Shown here: positions 56,440-64,000 of the stretch, piece after piece
Layout: each line of letters opens with the position of its first letter
Numbering within the stretch: the stretch's first letter is position 1
From: Prorocentrum cordatum
Lineage: Eukaryota; Sar; Dinophyceae; Prorocentrales; Prorocentraceae
Direction of reading: 5' to 3'
Length of the DNA stretch: 64,000 nucleotides
NCBI GenBank assembly: GCA_963575745.1
Contig: CAUYUJ010000740.1
Coordinates: forward strand, 18,501-82,500
The notes under the pieces: model-generated
Told to the model about the DNA's origin: nothing
What the model saw: the letters and a program-made list of their open reading frames with translations, nothing else
Databases searched by the model: none
Program-made: the position numbers and the translations under genes

Positions 56440-57180
56440 TCTCCGAGCCCTAAGAAGGTCGGCGACGATTTTGCCGGCGAAATCCACCATGGATTTTATG
56501 TTCAACGATTCGCAACCATGCCAGACACCGCGCGCATGTTGTCGGGCGTACAAGCGCGAGCCCGCATTCTCGGCGGAGCGCGCATTCTTTGCCAACGCGC
56601 GTTATTGCAAACTGTTCCGTCTTTCTCTGTCCCTCCATTCGTCGTCCTCCTCCTTTCACCTCACTCGCCGCGTGGCGCCGATATGTTTCCATTGACATTT
56701 CGTATCGTATTAGTGTCTACATGTGCGCCCCGTAAGTTATTTGGTCTTGATCGAACCCGAGCTTATTGCTCGACTTCGGGGCTGTGGTTTGAGCCGCGAT
56801 CTGACAACCTCGAGTCGCCTTCTTCCTCCTCCACCCCTTCCTCTATGCTTCTTCTGGGGCGCCCGAGTGCGACACTTTGGTGATGTCGCGGCGGAATTTC
56901 GGCCGCGTTCTCAGGACAACCGTTTAAAGACAGTGTAATTCGACGGTGGTTTTCTCTCTTGCGTGCACGGCGGCATTCACGCTGCCCTCTCCTGCGCACC
57001 GAAGGCCTCTGCACCCGCAGGGCCGGTCCCCAGGGAAAATCGAAAGCCATCCCACAAGCCCTCTGGGCGGAGGTGGTTTGAATCGTTTCATCTTTCAACC
57101 TCCCTTTTCCCCTTCTGGGAATGATCTCCCCCCCCTTCCTCCATGGGTCTGGACCAGGGGTGCGGAGAGGCGTTCGAGCG
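56440..57180. other. 5' flank of the retroelement, no gene seen
   Basis: Mixed sequence of lower G+C than the element, with CGCGC-rich patches (56530-56610) and TCCTCC-rich patches (56640-56660, 56818-56840). It should contain the element's 5' non-coding region and border, but no repeat of the 39697-39784 spacer is visible to me. Confidence 0.4.
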
Positions 57181-57790
57181 TCCAAGATGACCTAATATAG
57201 CCTCAAGATGGCCTCAGAGACTTCAAGATGGCCCCCTATATGGCCTAACATTATTGAAGATAGCTCAAGATGGCTTCGAAGATGCTCCAATAGGCCCCAA
57301 GACCTCACAAGATGGCCTCCAGTGGCCACGGGCCCCCCCAGGGAAGCCCCCGACACGCCAAAATCATTCCAATACCTAAGGCGAAAACAACCATGGCTGC
57401 ATTCCCGCCTTTCCGCGCCCAATGGACTTCCGAGGCCTCCAGATGGCTCCAAGATGGCCCAAGAGAGCTCCAAGAAGGGCCAAAGAGGGCTCCAAGACGG
57501 TCCCAAAAACGCCCAAGAGCGCCCCAAGAGCGCCCCAAGAGAGCCCCAAGAGACGGCTGTGGGAGCTCTAGAGGGGCGACGCTGTTAGGGCCGCCCCCCT
57601 ATATTGATCGATATCCTCCAATATGGCCCCAAGAGAACGCCCAGGGCCTCCAAAATTATCCCAAGAGAGCCCCAAGGGGGCTCCACGTGGCTCCAAGAGA
57701 GCTCGAGATGACACCAAAATGGTCTCCAACATTGCATTCAGTATCCCGGGGCGGCTTCAAATGGCCACCAAGAACGCGACATGCTTCTCG
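57180..57790. repeat. CAAGATGGCC / CCAAGAGAGCCC degenerate repeat
   Basis: 57185-57330 is built from TCAAGATGGCCTC-type units; 57450-57720 from CCAAGAGAGCTCCAAGA-type units. Same family as 11761-11950. A stretch of non-repeat sequence with GGCGAAAACAACCATGGCTG lies between (57350-57420). Confidence 0.65.
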
Positions 57791-58089
57791 CCACCGCAGC
57801 CGTGAGGAACCCGGCGGAAAACCGCCGACGAATTTTTTACAGTCGATTTCAAGACCAAAAAAAATCCACGGCAGTTTCCCACGCAGTTTTTCACGCCACC
57901 CGTGTTCAAATTTGTCGGGCGGTCGTTGGCCGGCTGTTGGAGGCCCCCCAGGGGGCCGACAATTTTCGGGGCAGGGGGAGGTCCGAGGAGTTGTCGGGAA
58001 AATTGCCGCAACTCTGGGCGCGCCGACCCCTCCAGGAACCGTGGGGCGTTCAGGCAAAAGCCGCGCGGCAGGCATCCCACGGTGGCTCT

Positions 58090-58590
58090 CGGGGGCCTCT
58101 TGAAACTCGCTTGGGCCTGCCGCGCTGCCCCAGCCCTCGGCGCCTTCCGAAGGCGCCCTGGCGGCGGGGGGGGGGGGGCCTAGGGGGAATCTAAAGATTG
58201 CCCTGAGAGGAAACACAAGCCTGCATATACTGCGTGCCTTTTTGTTGGGTCCCCCTTGGAAGCCTCTCGGGACCCTCGTTGGGGCCTCTGGAGACGCTCT
58301 TGGGGACCTGTCGCGAACTCTCCGAACCCTTCGTCGCCTCCCAAGGTTACCCTGGCACCCTGGAAGGCTCCTTGGAGGAGCCGCAAAGGGGGGCCCGAAA
58401 AGAAACGCAAGCCTGCGTACCCTTTGTGCCTCTTTCGGGGTCCCTCTTGGAAGTCTCTCGGAACCATGTTGGGGCCTCGTGAGACTCCCCCGGGGCCCTG
58501 TCGCGCACTTCCCGAGCCCTTCGGCGCCGCGCGAGGGCACCCTGGCGGCCCCGGGGGGTCCGACAAGGATCCCCGAAAGGAATTCGTAAA
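58090..58590. repeat. Three diverged tandem units of about 190 bp
   Basis: Aligned landmarks: GCGCCTTCCGAAGGCGCCCT / TTCGTCGCCTCCCAAGGTTA / TTCGGCGCCGCGCGAGGGCA; AAACACAAGCCTGCATATAC / AAACGCAAGCCTGCGTACCC; CCCCCTTGGAAGCCTCTCGG / CCCTCTTGGAAGTCTCTCGG; TTGGGGCCTC in each. A run of 12 G at 58158-58169. Frames here are repeat-driven. 57791-58089 and 58591-59210 show no gene. Confidence 0.7.
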
Positions 58591-59402
58591 GAAACAAAAA
58601 ACGACCAGACGCACCGGTTGACGGGGGCAGCGGGGACAGGGGGGTGGAAGGGGAAGAGGAAGAAGAAGGGGGGGCCATTGCGCACCATAGCTTTAACGCG
58701 TTTTGTAATAGACACGTGCTTTTCGCGCCCAAAGACGCCCGCTCGCGCGCGAATGACACATTGCCCTCTCTTGGCACGCGGTATGCGCCCGCGCGCAAAA
58801 CGATGCGATAATCGCGTCTAGAAACTCAAAATAATCAGCGCGCGAATCGGCTTTCTTCAACGCGCGATAATTGGAGACCAGTCGAAAAAATCAACGCAGT
58901 CTTTCACCCTTAGGAGAGGAGGGCCTGACAGAGGCAGGAGCAGGGAGAGAGGAAACCCAAGCCGACTGGGCAGGGCGGGGTCCAACCGTTTAGGACAAAC
59001 AACTAATGCCCCTTGCCGTCGCAAAGCTTCTGGCAGAGCTCGCGCCACCAGCACCATTCGCCGTTGAAGTGCACCCAGCGCAGCCAGGGGCATTCACGCG
59101 CGCGGAAAGGGGGGAGGTCCCCCACTGGGACGGGGCCGTCTGCCCTGCAGGCGGTGTGCGCAGGCCAACGTGCCAACGGTCCTCGGTTGCAGTTCTTCTT
59201 TGTCATGCTTGGGGGTCGCAGCTAATCGCCGCTAGAATCCCTTGAAAGCTGGGGGTCGCGCACCGCTGCAGCGGGGGCCTTGGTCGGCGGAGCGATCGAT
59301 CGATCAGCGGTCAAGGGCGAGGGGGGGGGGGAGGGAGGAGGACGGAAGGTTTTCCAAATGGAAAGCGGCGCCGGCGCAGGCGCCAGATCGCACAGGTCAG
59401 TA

Positions 59403-59822
59403 TCATGACCAATATGGCTGGGAAGTGCGCGGGAGGGACAGGGGCGGTGTCTGCCCAATGGATGCGTGTGTGCGAAAGGTGGTGTCGCCCGCGCTGAGTA
59501 GGGCATCCGCCCAAAAGATCCCGATGGTGGCCAGGCTGTCTGCAGCCTCGTTCAGTCGTCGCCTGACCGCCCGCCATGTCAGCACCCAGCCTGCGTTCTC
59601 CGCCTGCCCGAGGGCGCCCTCCATTTGCAGAGCCAGGTGTAGTCTCCGGTATCTGGCTATGCCGGCCCCATCCCGGACGGCGGCCAAGTTGCCCCCAACG
59701 ACCCTGGCGGCCCGGAGGGGGCCTCTGAGGTGGGGCAGCAGGACAAGGCCCGCGCGGCAGCCGGCGACCTCCGCCATTTGTGCGCTACTGCAGCTGGGGA
59801 GGGCAACTATGGCTACCGCCAT
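59403..59822 (-). pseudogene. LINE-type RNase H relic
   Basis: The frame shows VVGGNLAAVRDGAGIARYRR, a hydrophobic segment (LHLALQMEGALGQAENAGW) and VRRRLNEAADSLATIGIFWA. The W-x-x-VRRRLNEAADSLA pattern is the C-terminal motif of LINE-associated RNase H domains (VRRxxNxxAD), where the last Asp is catalytic. The N-terminal catalytic strand is absent or in another frame. No RT is found next to it, so it is a fragment. Confidence 0.5.
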
Positions 59823-59847
59823 AACTGCGGGGGTCCCGGCGGCTGGG

Positions 59848-60333
59848 TCATGGTGCCACAGGAGAGCGCCTGCCCCTGAGACCTTGGCACGGCCTTGAGC
59901 ACTCCTGGCGCCCCCGTCGAAGGTGACCTCGCATGGCCAGTGGGTGCTGTTCGCATCTGGGGGAGGGGGAGCTTCGGACGGTGACTTCGTCCCCTGGTTC
60001 CAGGTCTGCGTTCGCTGTCAGCGTTGCGGTGTGCGCACGGCATTCCCAGCAGTACGTGGACGTCCAGTTTGCAGCGGGGTTGTTGTCGGTTCTGGGGCAG
60101 GGGAACCAGCCCTGTCCAGGCGGCATCCATCCCGCGCACATCTGTGATGCCTGAATGATCGCCAGCTTGTCCCCTGCGCGGTGGCGTCTGGTGACCACCG
60201 GAAGCCTGCGCACCTCTCCTCCCGCCCGTTGTGCGTGTCGGGTCATGTGTGGCCTGGCTGCCCCACAGATGGCCCTTTCGGGGATAGCGCGCGGGTGACA
60301 AGTGCGGCAGGTGCTTCGCATAACTGTCCACAC
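59848..60333 (-). pseudogene. Cys-rich fragment upstream of the RNase H relic
   Basis: Minus-strand frame with KLAIIQASQMCAGWMPPGQG, CPRTDNNPAANW and YCWECRAHTATLTANADLEP. It looks like part of the same LINE-type ORF (between RT and RNase H) but overlaps another open frame (59813-60331), and no domain can be proven. Above it (60334-60525) nothing is recognised. Confidence 0.35.
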
Positions 60334-60525
60334 GGCTGTCTCGTCAGGGTTGTCGTGCCGGGGGGGGGGTCGTCTCCGTCGAAGACGTCGTCATCGCTGT
60401 CCCCTTGTGGTTTTTTTGCACGCGCAGCGCTCGGAATCAATCCAGCCCCTAGCCCACACGTGCAAGGCTCCAGACTCGCGCCTGTATCCCTACGCGGGGC
60501 CCGTGCCAGCGACACGGTATTCAAA

Positions 60526-62060
60526 ATGGCGGGGGTATTTTTTGGTCGGCGGCTCTCAGGCAACGGTCAAAGAGCGGAAGCGGCGCCCGGGTCACATAAC
60601 GAAGCTAATTGCAAGACAATGCCGCCAGAGTCGGCGGACAAAGCTCGCACCTGCAATAATAGCTCGCAGTTGCACGTGCACAGAACAACTAAATTCTCAG
60701 AAGGAAAAACAAGGGCTGCACAGGCGTTGCAGGCTGAACCACTCAGCGCCCAGTCCACAGCAATCCGCCTCCCAGTGCCAAGTGGAGCCACGCGGCTGTG
60801 CCCAAGGCACAACTGCGATGCCGACGCCTGAAGCGAAGATCCGCAGGCGCGGGGGGCACCGCCGCGAAGCGGTGAAGCGTCTGCGCAGCCTGCCAGGGGG
60901 GCCCTGCTGCAGCGGAGGCAAGTGGGGGGCCGGTGGAGTGAGTCGCCTGTGGGGCGTCAAACTCCGAACGCTCGCGACGACGTCTGCAAGCCAGGGAGCA
61001 GCTGTCGCGGAACTTGGCGCGGCGCACTGGCTGGAAGCTGGCGGGGGCCCGGGGTGCTGTCTTGCCGCGGAAGGCAGAACCACTCCGTGGCGACCCAACA
61101 CCCGAGAGACCACTCCACATGGCAAGGGGGGAACAAGCGACTGTGGGCCACGCAGCGCGCACCGGCACGGCGCCAGGCCTCAGAGGGGGGGCGGGGGGGG
61201 GGACCCGCAGGCGGGGGCGCACCGCCAGCGGACGAGTGAGGGGGGGGGCGGGGCTGGCGGTAGCGCTGCCTCCTGCGGCGTCAAAGGGCGAGGCGCCTGG
61301 GGGAGCTGCACTGTGGAGGGCGCGGGGGCCAGGAGGCAAGCCGGGCCCAGTCCTCCGATGGGCGCTGCCCCCCAGACCCGTGACCCTACACGCACACACC
61401 ACGAGGTCCTCCAGTTCCGAAGCAGACTCCGCAGAAAGTGGGAGCCAGACCACGAAGCGCGGAACACGGGCGGTCCTGGGAGGGGGGGCAACCACCCCGA
61501 CGTCTGATAGCACATCTGGCAGGCCCCGAGGCCGAGGGCGGGGGGCACCCGCCAGGCCCGAGAGGGCAGAGGCGAGGAGAAGCACCGCCACGCTCCTCGG
61601 CCTGGCCCCGAATCCGAGGGCTAGGGGCCATAGTCATCTCCTGGGTCACTCTCGGGGGTCGGATCGCAGCTACTATCCGCAAGCACCTGAGTGGAAGAAC
61701 AGGGGGGTCGCAGCTGACCGCCGCTAGGATACATTTTACATCGAGGGGGTCGCAGCTAATCGCCGCTGAGGTCTCTGTCGAATGCGCGCCAACGGGTGAT
61801 GGCCCACCGAGGCCGCAGTCCACTGCGAACGGGTGACAGCCCGCCGGGGCCGCAGTCGACGCGGAAAGTGGGCCAGCAGCGAGATGCGCCTCCGGGGGTG
61901 GGCCCTGGGGAGTCGCAGCTACTCGCCACTGGAACAGAAGCTGCCAAACCTGGGGCCTGAAACGACAGGCCGGTAGGCTGGCGCGCAGGGGGGGGGTGCT
62001 TCTGCCGGCGCCCCCCTGTCACCGAACAGTCGCCGCTAAGATCTCCATTGATGGTTGGTG
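60526..62060. repeat. Long dispersed repeat, right copy
   Basis: Same-orientation match to 13421-14760 with the same order of landmarks (see there). It is longer by about 200 bp, including a segment at 60930-61130 (CGACGACGTCTGCAAGCCAG) absent on the left. The overlapping long frames on both strands are not supported by any conserved protein. Confidence 0.7.
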
Positions 62061-62110
62061 TGTCCGGTTGCGGTCACTTTCATTGACTCGGGGGTCGCAG
62101 CTTACTGCCG
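61650..62110. repeat. GTCGCAGCTAATCGCCGCT element cluster (right)
   Basis: Elements near 61664, 61708, 61750, 61911, 62032 (partial) and 62092; a further one at 59215 forms the last codons of a minus-strand frame ending at 59222. All share G-run, GTCGCAGCT and CGCCGCT. On the minus strand they give SAAISCDP peptides. Confidence 0.75.
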
Positions 62111-62469
62111 CACATCACAATTTGATGGTAAAACCCGCGGCTCCAGGTTAACTGGCCAAGGGGGGGAGACTTCCTCGGATGGGCCAACAAAGAACATTCT
62201 GAGGCTGCTTTCAGGTGCTGACGATGATGATGCATATAATGATGGATACCTCCTCCTCCGTGAACCGCCAGCCCACCAAAAGAGGGAGGGCCGCTCGGGC
62301 GTTTATACAATGCGCCAAAATTGAAACATTCCTGCAGGCCTGAGCTGACAGCCCGCAGGAATTGAGGCGCAGCCCCATCCCGCTTCCCGCACTGCGGGTG
62401 CGCCAGCGCGGGGGGGCGGCGGCGGCGCCAGCGCGCACTTGGTGGCTGTCCTTCCCCACCACACCATAA

Positions 62470-62474
62470 CGATT

Positions 62475-62506
<32 letters not shown>

Positions 62507-62530
62507 GATGATGGTGATGATGAAAATGGC
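62470..62530. repeat. GATGATGGT microsatellite
   Basis: ATGATGATGATGATGGTGAT units, about 60 bp. Confidence 0.95.
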
Positions 62531-62694
62531 AATGAGCATCTTACGGCGACTGCTTCACGAAGACGCCCCCTGGGGTCTTCCTGGGGCCGGCGGCGGGGCG
62601 CCAGACCACAGGGGAGGCCACTGGCCGCGTGCCCCCTGGGAAGGAGAGAGGGGCCCCAGGGGCCCCCAGGGGAAGGGGGAGGGGGGCGACGGTC

Positions 62695-62706
62695 GGACGA
62701 CGACGA

Positions 62707-62740
<34 letters not shown>

Positions 62741-62840
62741 ACGGCGACGCGACGAACGACGACGATGACGATGACGACGACGACGACGGACGACGACGAT
62801 GACGACGACGACGACGATGACGGCCGCGACGACGACGCGC
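62695..62840. repeat. GAC microsatellite
   Basis: GACGACGACGACGACGACGA with GAACGAC, GGACGGCGAC and GATGACGATGAC interruptions, about 145 bp. Confidence 0.95.
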
Positions 62841-62849
62841 CAGGCCGCC

Positions 62850-64000
62850 AGGCAGTCGGGCCGTTCTTTCTGCCGACTTGCTGGAAGGCGCGGCTGCTTC
62901 AGCCTCCGCTGCCACTGGCCCTGGCCAGCCACCCACCACCTGTCGCGGCGAGCCAGGGGCGCCTGGCCGCCGCCACGGGAGGGGGGGGAAGAGGACGAGG
63001 AGAGGGGGGAGGGAGGAAGAGAGGGAAGAGGGCCGACCACTGCCCCCACGGGCCCCCTTGGCGAAGGGGGAGGGGGGCCAACTCAGGCGCCCGCGGGTCT
63101 TTCCGCCAGGAGGGCCGAGGAGTCCGAGGAGGGGGGCGGAGGGGAGGAGGAGGAGGAGGAGGATAACGCGGAGGAGGAGGAAGAGGAGGAGCAGCAGCAG
63201 CAGCAGCAGCAGGTGACCGGTGGGAGGGCGAAAATGCACCACCCCCTGGACCCTGGACCTCGCCCGGGGCGCATTCTGACCAGAATTTCGAAGCGAATCC
63301 AGCCGTGGCAAGAAAACAAAAACGGCGGCCTGGCGGGATAGCGGCGTCGGCACTTTAATCCCCCCTGAGCACTGGGCTGTCATATTGGAAGAGGGGGGGC
63401 AGCGATGGCGAGTGGCTGGCCGCTGTGCGCAGGCCCCGCCGCGGCCAGCCAGCAAAAAAGAAGGGCCCCCAGGGGCGTCGGCCGAGAGCCGGGCCAACGC
63501 CCAAAAATGATTCCATGGCGCCCAGCGCCACAGTGACACAGCGCCCAGGGCTCGCATGGACTCGAACGGGGAGGAAGGCAGGGGGGAGGTGGAAAAAGGG
63601 GTGCGGGGGGGGAGGCGGGAGGGGGAGTGGGAGGGAGAGAGAAAGGTGCGGGGGGGGGGGGGGACGGGGGCGATGGGGGATGGGTGGGGGAGGAGAGGGG
63701 GGAAGGGGAAACTCTGATGGGATGGGGGCGTGGCGGTGGCGGAGGGGGTCCGAGTCCGGCCCCGGCACTCGGGCTCGAGGGCCTGGCGACAGCAGGCCTG
63801 CAACTCCACTGTCAGGTGATCGCGGAAGGGGGGGTCCAAAAGGGTAAGGGGGGTGATAGAGGTCTGCGTGGAAGGGCCCCTTGAGAGGCCCAAGAGGGCC
63901 CTGCAGTTCCCCGGGCCTCAGAGGCCCACCTGAGGCCCATCTAACACCTGAACCAACCCTGGATAGCAAACCTGCGACCCCTCTAGAGCCTCACCCCTCA
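62850..64000. other. G-rich, repeat-laden end of the window, no gene supported
   Basis: Holds GGAGGA (63130-63195) followed by an AGC run (63191-63211), two related blocks with CGGGCCCCCTTGGCGAAGGG (63050) and CCCAGGGGAAGGGGGAGGGG (62665), and G-runs at 63600-63670. A minus-strand frame of 450 codons (62541-63893) is open only because of Pro/Arg/Ser/Leu-coding repeats. Confidence 0.6.

Larger units (their letters stand above)
39539..56440 (-). mobile_element. Giant DIRS/Ngaro-like tyrosine-recombinase retrotransposon
   Basis: Minus strand, about 16.9 kb from the ORF1 start to the outer 158-bp repeat. Order: Gag-like ORF1, a methyltransferase-like domain across the junction, RT, RNase H, J-domain, tyrosine recombinase, then split direct repeats. 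RT-RH-YR order with no DDE integrase or protease visible is diagnostic of the DIRS order of retrotransposons, which integrate through a tyrosine recombinase. More than 5,500 codons without an internal stop suggest a young copy. The 5' border (an A1 repeat) was not located; it should lie beyond 56440. Confidence 0.8.

Noticed and set aside
62541-63893. 450-codon minus-strand ORF
   Set aside because: Built from microsatellites (poly-Ser, poly-Val, poly-Leu, Arg-rich) and C-rich sequence; no domain and no conserved-looking segment.
1-64000. tRNA, 5S/18S rRNA and U snRNA genes
   Set aside because: I looked for tRNA B-box-like GGTTCGAATCC and rRNA-like stretches and saw none; a covariance-model scan would be needed to exclude diverged ones.

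Overview
The window looks like nuclear DNA of a dinoflagellate. This is an inference from content: very GC-rich sequence saturated with short tandem and dispersed repeats, KRPA-type basic proteins, introns that can be read as GC-AG as well as GT-AG, several retroelement relics, and no bacterial operon structure or rRNA/tRNA genes. The species cannot be named from the sequence alone.

Layout. (1) 1-11.76 kb is a direct duplication of a roughly 6.7-kb block. Each copy carries, on the minus strand, an uncharacterised gene (1-715; 6311-7426) and an endonuclease/exonuclease/phosphatase (EEP)-like gene (2252-4530; 8929-11110). Both EEP-like copies are frame-broken, at different sites. The block is sprinkled with a conserved 15-nt core (AGGCTGAGAAGCACC) whose flanks often form a locus-specific inverted repeat. 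(2) 11.8-14.8 kb is non-coding repeat; its 13.4-14.76 kb part recurs in the same orientation at 60.5-62.06 kb. (3) 14.8-18.8 kb holds one minus-strand uncharacterised gene split by a frameshift. (4) 18.8-22.4 kb is mostly low complexity. (5) 22.4-31 kb carries plus-strand, multi-exon, KRPA/coiled-coil-type genes whose introns are long GGA-rich and TCC-rich tracts. (6) 31.6-37.1 kb holds exons of another plus-strand gene, interrupted by about 33 copies of a 90-bp satellite; about 20 copies of a 101-bp satellite follow (37.1-39.15 kb).

(7) 39.5-56.4 kb is the most striking part: a very large, apparently intact DIRS/Ngaro-like tyrosine-recombinase retrotransposon on the minus strand. ORF1 (2123 codons) is Gag-like, with hydrophobic segments and a CCCH zinc finger. 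ORF2 (3483 codons without a stop) carries reverse transcriptase, RNase H, a J-domain with an intact HPD and a C-terminal tyrosine recombinase. A C5-cytosine-methyltransferase-like domain straddles the ORF1/ORF2 junction: motif I lies in the ORF1 frame, the PPC and ENT motifs in the ORF2 frame, so a -1 shift is needed to make it. Two identical 158-bp direct repeats separated by 88 bp follow ORF2, as expected for the B1-A2-B2 end of a split-direct-repeat element.

(8) 56.4-64 kb is non-coding repeat plus a LINE-type RNase H relic (59.4-59.8 kb) and microsatellites. Several genes are broken by one-base changes in or near homopolymers, so sequencing or assembly error must be excluded before calling them pseudogenes.
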